A stretch of DNA of 64,000 nt from Nostoc linckia FACHB-104 (GTDB lineage Bacteria > Cyanobacteriota > Cyanobacteriia > Cyanobacteriales > Nostocaceae). Position numbers and translations under genes: made by a program. The number at the start of each line of letters is the position of its first letter. The stretch's first letter is position 1. Below, in pieces: positions 45,059 to 53,939 of this stretch. The stretch covers positions 62,001-126,000 of the forward strand of contig NZ_JACJQJ010000002.1 in NCBI RefSeq assembly GCF_014696615.1, written 5' to 3'. Under the pieces are notes generated by a model. That model had not been told where the DNA came from, ran no database searches, and saw nothing but the letters and a program-made list of their open reading frames with translations.

Positions 45059-47302
45059 TCAAAACACAACAAATTTACTTTTGAATTTTGTAGCGCTCTG
45101 CGCTTCCTGTAGGGTATTTTGAATTTTGAATTGTTTATGTGTTTGCCATCCTAACCAACGCCCACGCAAAGAAGCCAGGAATTTTTTACCTGCTAATTCT
45201 CCTTGGCTAGGTAACAATCGCAACCATTGGACTAAGCCCAAACTATCCCTTGTACCTATGAATATTGCCCATAATAAAAACACTGCACGACGTAATGATG
45301 GCAGATGATCCAATAAAACTAAAGTTTCATTATGGACTAAATTAATAAAGGCCATTTCATTAAAATTATGGCGTTGGTCTTCATCAAAACGCTGTGCTGG
45401 ATAATGATCGACTGCCACTTGGGGATCGTAAATTAGCTTCCACCCAGCGCGTTGTAATGCGAAAGTAAACGCCATTTCAAAATGGACTTGTGCGCCCGTA
45501 CCACGCATTCTTTCATCAAAATACAATTGCGCGATCGCAGCGTGACGAAAACTCATGTTCACGCCTTTGAGAACATCAACTTCCCTCGCTTCTCCTACTC
45601 CTAGATGATGGTTTCCAATCACCCGTCCAAACCACTGCAATTTCCCAACTACCGACTGAAAACCATCTTCTAGTTTATTGCCTTGATAGATCCAATCACG
45701 CCCACCAACACCAGCAATGCGACTATCTGCCAGAAAATGTGCGTTGATTTTCTCTAACCAATCAGGATGGGGGGCTGCATCATCATCTGTAATTGAAACA
45801 ATGTCTCCCTCAACTGCGGCGAGTCCAGCGTTTAAGGCTGCTACTACCCCAGGTACGCTAACTGTAACGGTTTGTAGTGGCAGTTTATCGGTAGGAAAAT
45901 TCGCGAGAAATTGCCAAGTATCGCTATCTGTATCGCGGACAACGACGATTACTTGATCGACTGGTTTAGTTTGCGCCTGTAGTGCTAAAAGACAACGAGA
46001 CAAATCTAGAGGACGGCGATAGGTGGGGATAAGAACAGTGTTTTTCATGGAAAGTCGGCGGGAAACTGCATCCTCTTGTGGGTGATTAAGCACAGTCGCC
46101 TGTAAAGAGAAACCCTCCCGCAGCGCTGTCTCTCCATGCCCAATGCCCAATGCCCCATGCCCCATGCCCAAAAAGGTAGAATTTTCCTTTAAATCCTCAA
46201 ATAGATCCACGTAAGTTTGTGCCATCGTCATCCAGCTATATTGTTCAGCAAGAGAACGCGCTGCTTTACCCATTTGTTGCATCAAAGGGCGATCGCAGAT
46301 TAAAGATGACAGTGCTGCGGCTAAAGCCTCAATGTCATCGGTATTTGACAAAACCACTCCGCATTCTGATGTCACCAGTTCTGCACCTCCGGTAGCAGTG
46401 GCGGTAATGACTGGTAGCCCAGAAGCGAGGGCTTCTAATAATACGAGGGTGCAAGCTTCATAACGGGAAGGAAATACAAATAAATCCACAGCCCGCATAA
46501 TGGCGGCTATATCACGCCGATAGCCTAAAAAATGTACTCGTTCACTTAACCCTAAAGATGCTGCTAGCTGGGGAAAGGGGCTGCCTTCAGTGTCGCCCAC
46601 AACCGCCAGATGTAAATCAGGAACCTTGGCTAAGGCATAGAGAACTGTATCTAAGTTCTTTCTGGTGGTGCGAATATCGCCAGCAAACAGCGCTAGAGGG
46701 ACATTTTCGGGTAAATTCCAAGTTTGGCGACTGCTAACACCTGGGGTAAACTCTGCCAAGTCCACACCATTGACAATTACCTGAATCTGCGATCGCGGTA
46801 CGCCAATACTGACTAATTCCTGCGCTACTTTCTCGGATACCGCCACAACCACTTTCGCTTTTTGGAAAGCTTGTTTTTCCCATTGGGCATTTAAGGCAGT
46901 ATACAGCCACTGGTACAAACCATAGGCATCGCGCCGAGTGCGAGAAATATGTACAGGCGATCGCAACCAAGAACTGTGAACAAAATGTACGGCGTTCACA
47001 TCCGCAGAGGTTGCTGTAATCGCACCATTGACTTTAACTAAATCAAACTCAGGGCGATGTTTGTTTAACCAATCTGCACTTTTTTTGGCGAATACTATAT
47101 TCCGAATAAATTCTGTGGGGAATTTTTGAACTGGAATTTCCACCCAATTAACTAGGCTATGATTTTGTAGTTCTGGTGCTACTTCACTAGCTAATAATGT
47201 TAGTTGATGACCGCGACGAATGACTTCTTTTGCAACTTCATAGTTAACTCGACCTTGACCATCACCTTTTTTCAATTTGTGAGTCACAATACAAATTTTC
47301 AC
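45059..47302 (-). CDS. Fused GT4-GT2 glycosyltransferase
   Basis: A 747-residue protein. Residues 1-372 are a GT4 enzyme (CIVTHKLKKGDGQGRVNYEV ... LFVFPSRYEACTLVLLEALASGLPV). Residues 419-720 are a GT2 enzyme (NTVLIPTYRRPLDLSRCLLA, metal-binding SITDDDAAPHPDW). The ~45-residue linker includes GMGHGALGIGHG (378-390), a translation of the GGGCATT heptad repeat found between genes elsewhere. Met419 (ATG 46048) would start a normal 329-residue GT2 protein. The C-terminal ~20 residues (KIQNTLQEAQSATKF) also come from attcaaaattc-type intergenic DNA. The frame is uninterrupted. It probably arose by fusion of two neighbouring genes. Confidence 0.85.
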   Translation of the reverse strand: MKICIVTHKLKKGDGQGRVNYEVAKEVIRRGHQLTLLASEVAPELQNHSLVNWVEIPVQKFPTEFIRNIVFAKKSADWLNKHRPEFDLVKVNGAITATSADVNAVHFVHSSWLRSPVHISRTRRDAYGLYQWLYTALNAQWEKQAFQKAKVVVAVSEKVAQELVSIGVPRSQIQVIVNGVDLAEFTPGVSSRQTWNLPENVPLALFAGDIRTTRKNLDTVLYALAKVPDLHLAVVGDTEGSPFPQLAASLGLSERVHFLGYRRDIAAIMRAVDLFVFPSRYEACTLVLLEALASGLPVITATATGGAELVTSECGVVLSNTDDIEALAAALSSLICDRPLMQQMGKAARSLAEQYSWMTMAQTYVDLFEDLKENSTFLGMGHGALGIGHGETALREGFSLQATVLNHPQEDAVSRRLSMKNTVLIPTYRRPLDLSRCLLALQAQTKPVDQVIVVVRDTDSDTWQFLANFPTDKLPLQTVTVSVPGVVAALNAGLAAVEGDIVSITDDDAAPHPDWLEKINAHFLADSRIAGVGGRDWIYQGNKLEDGFQSVVGKLQWFGRVIGNHHLGVGEAREVDVLKGVNMSFRHAAIAQLYFDERMRGTGAQVHFEMAFTFALQRAGWKLIYDPQVAVDHYPAQRFDEDQRHNFNEMAFINLVHNETLVLLDHLPSLRRAVFLLWAIFIGTRDSLGLVQWLRLLPSQGELAGKKFLASLRGRWLGWQTHKQFKIQNTLQEAQSATKFKSKFVVF
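46135..46170. repeat. GGGCATT-type heptad tract inside a coding region
   Basis: Variants of catgcccaatgcc are repeated about five times in tandem. On the minus strand they are translated in frame as GMGHGALGIGHG-like sequence between the two glycosyltransferase domains. The same heptad occupies intergenic positions at 7690-7738. Confidence 0.8.
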
Positions 47303-47346
47303 ACACCACCTCCCGAGGCGATTAATTTATATACTTACTTAAATAG

Positions 47347-47490
47347 CTGAATCCGGTTCAATACTACTTGGTTAAGCGTTTTGAACTCAAAATTGGTTTT
47401 GGGGAAAAGGTTAAAGGTTAAGGATTAAAGGTTTTTTCTTTCGCTTGAACCATTCCCCTTTTTTCCCTTAACCGATAAGTATTGGAATCC
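47347..47490. repeat. Purine/pyrimidine hairpin repeat with outer arms (copy 4)
   Basis: The outer arms gaatccggttcaatact ... and agtattggaatccgg enclose an inner pair (ggggaaaaggttaaagg / attccccttttttccctta). This is the most complete copy and shows that the family has about 20-nt outer inverted repeats. It fills the gap between two glycosyltransferase genes. Confidence 0.7.
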
Positions 47491-47556
47491 GGTTTTATTC
47501 TTGAAACATGACTGACTCTCAACCCTAAATATTGAGAGTAGATAATGCCCAGCCAG

Positions 47557-48651
47557 TTAATTGATTGATTGAGATAGATTAATGTTTATGAGATTTTTTT
47601 TCATAGAGTTGATTTTTTTAGCAAATTTATTTTTTTGACAACTAACCAACTCGATGTAAACCTGGAGTAAATCGAAGAATTTTGTAGCTAGAGGTTGAGG
47701 GATAAAACTCAGAATTAAAGCTGCAATAGTTCGCAGATTGAACTTCTGTTTACTTAGTGCTTGCCAAAAATAAGAACGCGCTTCTAATATTTGCTGATTT
47801 CGCAGTAAGCCTATCCCCAAAGTAGTATTAGCTTCTAACCACTTATTTTGGAAGTATAACTTAAACTCCTCAAGGCGAGGGTCTTCCATGAAAACTTGAT
47901 AACAAAACAATTCGCTTTTAGCTTTGCGAATTTTTGCCTCAGCATTTCGATGACCACTGAGCATTGTATCAGTTTGTTCATGGGCGCGATAGTAAGTCAA
48001 TCTTTCGGGATAATAGTAAGCTGCATAACCAGATGTGGCACAAATGTAGCTTAAATATACATCCCACAAACCACCAACTTCGGGGGGAATACTATCCCAA
48101 TTAATGAGATTAGCTCGAAATACACAAGCTGCTGCTGCAGGGATACTTTTATAAAGTAAACCCATTTGATAAAAGGCTTTATATATTCCTTCTTTGAGTG
48201 TGTGGCGCTTAAAACCACGTGTATTTGCCTCTGTACCCGAATAATTAATATTGCCTAGAGCATCAATAATATATTGATCGCTAAAAGCGATAATTAATTC
48301 TGGATGCGCTTCTAAGATAGGCACAAGTTTAGCTAAAAAATCTTCGTGCCATAAATCATCATCATGTAGGCTAGCAACATATTTACCACGGGCTATCTTA
48401 AAGCCATACATCTGATTATTAAACATTCCCAGATTTTGAGGATGACGCACAAATTTGATACGTGCATCACCAAAAGATTCCACAATAGCTTGGGGATTTT
48501 CGGGGCTACAATTATCAGAAACAATGATTTCTAGATTTTGGTAAGTCTGCCTCACTGCACTGGCGATCGCTTGCTTAAGATACTGTGGTCGATTATATGT
48601 AGGGATAATCACACTAACCAGTGGTTGTTGCTCATTTTGAACTGATAACAT
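47557..48651 (-). CDS. Family 2 glycosyltransferase
   Basis: A 364-residue protein with GT-A domain: VSVIIPTYNRPQYLKQAI, IVSDNCSPEN and the metal-binding SLHDDDLWHEDFL. A C-terminal helical region of about 120 residues (RKAKSELFCYQVF ...) may bind the membrane; it ends with a basic tail. Located in the HEP-like island between the fused GT4-GT2 gene and a GT4 gene, it should add a sugar to the lipid-linked repeat unit. ATG 48651. Confidence 0.88.
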   Translation of the reverse strand: MLSVQNEQQPLVSVIIPTYNRPQYLKQAIASAVRQTYQNLEIIVSDNCSPENPQAIVESFGDARIKFVRHPQNLGMFNNQMYGFKIARGKYVASLHDDDLWHEDFLAKLVPILEAHPELIIAFSDQYIIDALGNINYSGTEANTRGFKRHTLKEGIYKAFYQMGLLYKSIPAAAACVFRANLINWDSIPPEVGGLWDVYLSYICATSGYAAYYYPERLTYYRAHEQTDTMLSGHRNAEAKIRKAKSELFCYQVFMEDPRLEEFKLYFQNKWLEANTTLGIGLLRNQQILEARSYFWQALSKQKFNLRTIAALILSFIPQPLATKFFDLLQVYIELVSCQKNKFAKKINSMKKNLININLSQSIN

Positions 48652-48867
48652 ATTTTTGGCTCTATATATATAATCAAGACAGTTAAATTTCCGCTAGAAT
48701 TACGTTGCTTTAAGTTGTTGTTCAATCTGGAATACACACACATAGCATTCCTATTTCAGTCAACAACAAAATCCCTTTGTACGCTCAAATTGTCTGTTCA
48801 ATCTTCACTGAGTATTGCCTATAAAGCTTGATTTCATAACTTTTAAGGCAATTACTATAAATAGACT

Positions 48868-50022
48868 TCATGCGTGAAAATTTTGGATTGTTCTTGCGTA
48901 TATTTTCTGCAATTTCTTCACGTGTTCAGCAATAGTAAATTCTTGCATTAACAAAGTATGACCTTGTTCACCCATACTACGGCTTTTTTCGTAATTGCTA
49001 GCCAAATCAGTAATGGCATTAGCTAGTTTTTGGGTATCATTAGCTGGTACAAGAATACCTGTCTCTCCATCCCGCAAATGTTCTGGAATTCCTCCTACTT
49101 GGCTAGCAATTACAGGTCTATATCGGGCATATGCTTCGAGAGTCACTAAACCAGCCGGCTCAGGCCAAACACTAGGGAATACAAGAGCAAAAGATTGTTG
49201 ATAAAGATGATTTAATTTGTCAGTATTGCACCAACCATGCCAAACAATACGCTGACTTAAACCTAGTTTATTAGCTAACCGTTCTAATCTTGGCCGATCC
49301 CATCCATCGCCTGCAATATCAAGTTTAATTTGGGAATCAGTATGTACTAAAGTGTTCAATAGCCATTCTAGTCCTTTATCAGGAACAATCCGACCAACAA
49401 ACAAAATTCTTTGATTTTTATGAATATCTAAACTGAGGGGCGCAGTAATAATTTTGGGAAGAATAATACCGTAGCGTAAGGTTACAGTTTGCTCAGGTGA
49501 TGCACCATGTTTAATTAACTGTTTTCGTACATATTCACTATTAGCAATGATAGTAACTTGAGAGTTCTCTAAGAATTTTATTGCCCGCTCAGTATTATTA
49601 AATTCATTAATCGCTCGGTTGGGCCTGCGACTCCCACAACCATCGATTATCTTACCCCAAGCGCATCCTAAATATGAGAAATTACGCTGACAAATTACCT
49701 GCTGATTGCCCAAATATTTTGTGCCACTAGGACAGTATGGTGAATGATTATGAACTGTAAATACAGCAGGACACTCACCTTTTAGCTGTAATAGTAAATC
49801 TTGGCTATGAATATGTAGTAATTTGAATTTGCTTTGGTTAATATTTACCAAAGATTTAATTGGCTGCTCGCTAACACCATGCAATCCCTGCTGATAGAGA
49901 GCTGCTAAATAAGTTTCAACGCCTCCACCTACACCTACATTAAAACTAGAGCAATGAGCAATCATATTTTTGCCAGAAATATCTTGGCTAATTTCTTGTC
50001 TCTGCTGTTCAATACTTCGCAT
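48868..50022 (-). CDS. Family 4 glycosyltransferase
   Basis: A 384-residue GT-B enzyme. The N-terminal half has the Gly-rich SFNVGVGGGVETYLAAL. A Cys-containing stretch (HNHSPYCPSGTKYLGN ... YLGCAWGKIIDGCG) is typical of some cyanobacterial GT4 proteins. The donor domain has FVGRIVPDKGLEWLLNT and VWPEPAGLVTLEAYARYRPVIA with the conserved Glu. I start at ATG 50022; the in-frame TTG at 50055 has no better ribosome binding site. It follows hepA on the same strand. Confidence 0.87.
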   Translation of the reverse strand: MRSIEQQRQEISQDISGKNMIAHCSSFNVGVGGGVETYLAALYQQGLHGVSEQPIKSLVNINQSKFKLLHIHSQDLLLQLKGECPAVFTVHNHSPYCPSGTKYLGNQQVICQRNFSYLGCAWGKIIDGCGSRRPNRAINEFNNTERAIKFLENSQVTIIANSEYVRKQLIKHGASPEQTVTLRYGIILPKIITAPLSLDIHKNQRILFVGRIVPDKGLEWLLNTLVHTDSQIKLDIAGDGWDRPRLERLANKLGLSQRIVWHGWCNTDKLNHLYQQSFALVFPSVWPEPAGLVTLEAYARYRPVIASQVGGIPEHLRDGETGILVPANDTQKLANAITDLASNYEKSRSMGEQGHTLLMQEFTIAEHVKKLQKIYARTIQNFHA

Positions 50023-50282
50023 AGTTTTTGACTTGATATATTCTGATATATTCAAACAACTGAATGAGCGCTAAATTGCAGATTTTGGAGTTAAACAGGA
50101 CAATTTATTTAATTGCTTTTATGTAATAAATTGTCCTTGCAATCTAGCTGTTAGCTTCCATTAAAGATTGATTTTGCATCTACAGCAGATTGCAAGTTGA
50201 TGAGGTACGCTGTATAAGTAGGTCGGCGAAATTAAAGATAACTGGCTGAGGATGTCCTTAGTCATTGGTAAGGATTTCAAGC

Positions 50283-52133
50283 CTATTGTGCCTGGCCTAA
50301 TTCAGATTGCATTTGGTAATATTCCCAAAATTTACCGCGTTGCTGTAGCAATTCTTGATACTTACCTTGCTCAACTATCCGTCCTTGTTCCAGCACCACA
50401 ACTTTATCTGCTTTGGTAATTGTAGAAAGTCTATGGGCGATCGCAATTACTGTACGACCTACAGCAATATTGTCTAAAGATTCCTGAATCAATCTTTCTG
50501 TCATGGAATCTAAAGCGCTGGTGGCTTCGTCCAAAATCAAAATTTCTGGGTTTCGCAGTAAAGCGCGGGCGATCGCAATTCGCTGGCGTTGTCCTCCAGA
50601 TAATCTGACACCTCTATCTCCTAGTTGAGTGTCAAAACCTTCGGGCATTTCTAAAATAAATTCCAATGCATTTGCTAGTCGCGCAGCTTCTTTAATGTCA
50701 GCTTCCTTGGCATTGGGTGTACCGTAAGCAATATTGTTCCACACTGAAGTGTTGAAAATAAATGTATCCTGGCTGACCACAGCTATTTTGCGACGCAAGG
50801 AATTAATTTCAAACTTACGTATATCCACTTCATCAATATATATATTGCCCTCAGTTACATCATGAAATCGGGGAATTAAATCGGCAAGTGTTGTTTTACC
50901 AGCACCAGAACCTCCGACCAATGCGGTCATTTTCCCTTTTTCAATGGTAAGGGTAATATTATTAAGAACTAAACTATCAGCATTATAGCCAAAATCTACA
51001 GATATTAAGTCAACAGACCTTTTTAAACCACCAAACTCAATTGTACCGTTTTTAAAGTAAGGTTTATCTTTGGTTTGCAACAGGTTTTTAATATTATCTG
51101 CTGAACCTTGCATAGTGCTGAGAAATGCTCTAGTCCCATTAATATCTTGGATAAAGGGTACAAGGCGAAATAGTACAAAGAAGAATGTCAACAGAGAAGC
51201 AACTTGTAGGGTACCATTGGCCACAAAGATAGTGAAAGCCAAAATAATCATGGTAATCAAAACTGTGGTCGCTGCAGCTTCTGCAATTGGTTTAACCAAT
51301 GTCCAGACAAATATAACTTTAGTTGAATTACGTACTATTTCATTGCTGGCATTGAAGTACCGTTTACGCTCAAAGTCTTGAGTTCCAAAGGCGTGAACAG
51401 TACGAATACCATTAATAAATTCTATTGCTCTGGTTGTAAAATCACCATTAGCAACTGAAACATCAAAACTACTTTCTCGTACTCTCTTATTTAAGTTGGA
51501 TAATGCAACAGCTAAAAGTGTAAATAACAATATAGAAACTATTGTCAGTTCCCAAGACAGGCAAAACATTGCCATTAAATAGACAAAAGTTGTGATTCCT
51601 CTGGTAAACAAAAATGCTATGCCGCTAAAGCCCTGTCTGATTCTTTCAATTTCTGTAGTAATTGTGTTCACTAGTTCGCCAGAACGAATCTGAGCAAAGT
51701 AACTGAGTGATAGAGATTGCAACTGTTCAAAGATTCGCTTACGTAAGCGATCGCCCAAATAAAGCTGAGTTAGCTCAGTGTATACTTGTCCAAAATAATT
51801 GAACGTGGCTCGCATCCATGCAGTTAATAGAATCAGCAGACAGATTCTATACAAACGGCTATGAACTGATGTATTAATACCCAAAATAGCAATATCAAAC
51901 CACTCTATACCTGTTTTTACAGGTTGGGCATTGGGAGTAGTTAAGCTTTGTAAAAACGAAAGTAAAAATCCAATGCTGACACCTTCAAATGTGGCAGCCA
52001 AAAAAGAAAATACGAGTGCCAGAACAGCTGTTTTGCGAAAATGTTTAAATTCTCTTAATATTAGATAATTTTCCTGCCAAAAGCTGGTAGCCTTTAAGAA
52101 GCTCTTGAGCGCTGGTTTGAAATTTATATACAT
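50283..52133 (-). CDS. hepA: ABC exporter HepA (heterocyst envelope polysaccharide)
   Basis: A 616-residue half-transporter. Six membrane helices lie at about 30-320. The nucleotide-binding domain (about 370-600) has Walker A (VGGSGAGKTTLAD), the signature LSGGQRQRIAIARAL, Walker B with catalytic Glu (ILILDEATSALD) and the H-loop IAHRLST. HepA is required to deposit the polysaccharide layer of the heterocyst envelope in Anabaena PCC 7120. ATG 52133 gives MYINFKPALKSFLKATSFW. The frame is open to 52232, but without homologous content. hepC lies directly upstream on the same strand, as in Anabaena. Confidence 0.85.
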   Translation of the reverse strand: MYINFKPALKSFLKATSFWQENYLILREFKHFRKTAVLALVFSFLAATFEGVSIGFLLSFLQSLTTPNAQPVKTGIEWFDIAILGINTSVHSRLYRICLLILLTAWMRATFNYFGQVYTELTQLYLGDRLRKRIFEQLQSLSLSYFAQIRSGELVNTITTEIERIRQGFSGIAFLFTRGITTFVYLMAMFCLSWELTIVSILLFTLLAVALSNLNKRVRESSFDVSVANGDFTTRAIEFINGIRTVHAFGTQDFERKRYFNASNEIVRNSTKVIFVWTLVKPIAEAAATTVLITMIILAFTIFVANGTLQVASLLTFFFVLFRLVPFIQDINGTRAFLSTMQGSADNIKNLLQTKDKPYFKNGTIEFGGLKRSVDLISVDFGYNADSLVLNNITLTIEKGKMTALVGGSGAGKTTLADLIPRFHDVTEGNIYIDEVDIRKFEINSLRRKIAVVSQDTFIFNTSVWNNIAYGTPNAKEADIKEAARLANALEFILEMPEGFDTQLGDRGVRLSGGQRQRIAIARALLRNPEILILDEATSALDSMTERLIQESLDNIAVGRTVIAIAHRLSTITKADKVVVLEQGRIVEQGKYQELLQQRGKFWEYYQMQSELGQAQ

Positions 52134-52506
52134 GGATGTTTTGGAAAATAATTTTACAATATTGCGGCAGTAAAAGAATTTTAGATTGAAGATGTTAGCT
52201 TGTTCCCAAAATAGATTATTTAGGTAATTCAAAAATCAATTTTTAGCAAGCTGACTGGATTTTGAGAGAATTTCAACTCTACAACCTCAAATCTAAAATT
52301 CAATGACTGCACTAAAATTTGCGAATTTTTAGAGTAAGTATTGCTAGATGAATCAGATTATTTTAGGTATTTCCTGGTTCATCAAGCCTCATGGTAGAAG
52401 CAGCCCAATTTTGGATTTTATATTCTGGATTGAAAACTTTGAAAACACAGCAGTTTCTAGATTCTCAAACCATACTACCTATCGCAATTTGGTATTAAGC
52501 AATCAA
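52134..52506. other. hepC-hepA intergenic region
   Basis: A 373-nt region between hepC and hepA, AT-rich, with gattttggattttatattctggattg-like low-complexity DNA near 52410. In Anabaena hepA has a long, developmentally controlled upstream region; here no NtcA box (GTA-N8-TAC) is evident by eye. Confidence 0.4.
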
Positions 52507-53268
52507 TCACAGAGTTTGCCCATCTAAATTGAACAAGTTGAGGTCTGGGCTGACTTCCCATATACCTGTGATTTCTGGTAATTGATGTATTTGTCCAGAG
52601 GTACTGAACTGCGAAGCATCTGCCAAATTCCAACAATGCGATCGCACAAAACCTCTGTCACCTTGCAATACATTCAACAACTGCGGGAAATTGTGTAAAC
52701 CTGATGTACTCAGCCAACGCCGTAGCGGGGTTATGTTGCGCGCCTCAGTTGTCCGTAACTTGATGGCTTGAAAGAGCTTACCACGCTCTCCCACCAACCA
52801 CTCACGCGCAAAAACTGGCCCTGGTGAATCAATTTGCATCAACAAAACCAGTCCCAGCATAACTGGACTTAGCACGACTAGCAACACAAAAGCTAAAACC
52901 CAATCAAAAAGCTGCTTCCATCGTCTGACAATAGGGTGAGCTTTTTTTAGCCGTTGATTCCCAGAGGGTAAGCGCAGAAAAATTGGCTTATTAGCTGCCT
53001 CACAAGCTTCCGCCCAAAACCGCAATAAATCCTCACTTAGCTTTGCATCTATGCTCACCAACTTCACTGGGGAATGTTTTAAACACTCTACCAACCATTG
53101 TTTGTCATCCAAAGAAGGTAGATATGGCTGTTTGATATATTTAGGAGATTTGACCAACAACTGACCCCGTCGCCACAAGAGTGTACAGTATGGAGAGTTT
53201 GGATTTGCTCGGTGTTGCTCAGTTAGCTTGTAGGGATTCTGTAGAGATGGAATTATTGAGATAGTCAT
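52507..53268 (-). CDS. hepC: Sugar transferase-like protein HepC
   Basis: A 253-residue protein. Residues 1-115 are of unknown type. From about 120 there is a hydrophobic hairpin (VLAFVLLVVLSPVMLGLVLLM) and a bacterial sugar-transferase domain (SPGPVFAREWLVGERGKLFQAIKLRTTE ... FPQLLNVLQGDRGFVRS). The usual catalytic Asp-Glu before LPQL is replaced by His-Asn (GLHNFPQLLN) and the GPRP end by RSHC, so priming activity is uncertain. In Anabaena hepC (alr2834) sits directly before hepA (alr2835) and is needed for the envelope polysaccharide. ATG 53268. Confidence 0.8.
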   Translation of the reverse strand: MTISIIPSLQNPYKLTEQHRANPNSPYCTLLWRRGQLLVKSPKYIKQPYLPSLDDKQWLVECLKHSPVKLVSIDAKLSEDLLRFWAEACEAANKPIFLRLPSGNQRLKKAHPIVRRWKQLFDWVLAFVLLVVLSPVMLGLVLLMQIDSPGPVFAREWLVGERGKLFQAIKLRTTEARNITPLRRWLSTSGLHNFPQLLNVLQGDRGFVRSHCWNLADASQFSTSGQIHQLPEITGIWEVSPDLNLFNLDGQTL

Positions 53269-53309
53269 AGGTCACGTCGCTGCGCTCCGGATTCAAAATT
53301 CGTCTTGAA

Positions 53310-53350
53310 AAGTTTGCTCAACGGGGGGAACCCCCGCACGCAACTTTCCG
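53310..53350. repeat. Inverted copy of the 3392-3431 repeat
   Basis: Read on the minus strand this gives gttgcgtgcgggggttcccc then gttgagcaaactttt, matching the module upstream of the 3540 gene. It lies just upstream of hepC. Confidence 0.6.
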
Positions 53351-53738
53351 CAAAATTCAAAATTACAATCCTCATAAATAAATTGAGGAGTTGTATTCTT
53401 TTCTGCTTCGGTCATGAGATATGTAGAGAAGTAGATTCTTGACCTGATATCAAAGTGCTGCTCAAAATTCTTTGCTGAAATTTATCTGATTTGAGAGGTG
53501 AGAAAACAGGATTTTACTCTCACCAACTTAATGATGCGATTAATCTATCAAAATCAGTCTCAGTCTACTTTTTAGCTATTTTTAAACGGCTGTGATATCT
53601 AGGATAGAAGACACTTTCAGAATAAATATTGGTCAGAGAAAATCTTTATGCCTTCTTGATAAATTATTTGCTTTTTCCAGAGAATTATTAAGTTTTTGTA
53701 AATCAGAGAATAGTTTTTACTACAAATTTCCCCAAACA

Positions 53739-53765
53739 TTAGGGCACAACAATGTTGTGCCCTAA
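53739..53765. repeat. 27-nt palindrome between the Wzc-like gene and hepC
   Basis: TTAGGGCACAACA and TGTTGTGCCCTAA are perfectly complementary around a single A. The core acaacaatgttgt also occurs at about 13919-13931. Without a T-run it is a possible operator or stable RNA hairpin. Confidence 0.6.
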
Positions 53766-53836
53766 AATCTGCTGAGACTGCAGCTAATGAACAACGCCTA
53801 TAGTGGTTTTCAAGAGATGAAATACACCACTCTAGC

Positions 53837-53934
53837 CAATAGTTTTCGGTTAAGGGGAAAAAGGGGAATGGGAAAAGGGAAAAAACCTTTAACCCTTAAC
53901 CTTTAACCTTTTCCCCAAAACCTATGTTTACGTG
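53837..53934. repeat. Purine/pyrimidine hairpin repeat (copy 5)
   Basis: ttcggttaaggggaaaaagg is followed by aacctttaacccttaacc and ccttttcccc. It begins with ccaatagttttcgg, the outer-arm sequence shared with 5362-5377. Confidence 0.7.
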
Positions 53935-53939
53935 ATTCC

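Larger units (their letters stand above)
53269..53939. other. hepC upstream region with repeats and palindrome
   Basis: A 671-nt region that probably carries the hepC promoter. It holds an inverted copy of the 3392-3431 repeat (53310-53350), a 27-nt palindrome (53739-53765) and a purine/pyrimidine hairpin repeat (53837-53934) right behind the kinase gene. No gene is seen. Confidence 0.55.

Noticed and set aside
45059-47302. Two separate glycosyltransferase genes split by a frameshift
   Set aside because: The frame is continuous through the linker with no stop; only an internal ATG marks the possible second start.
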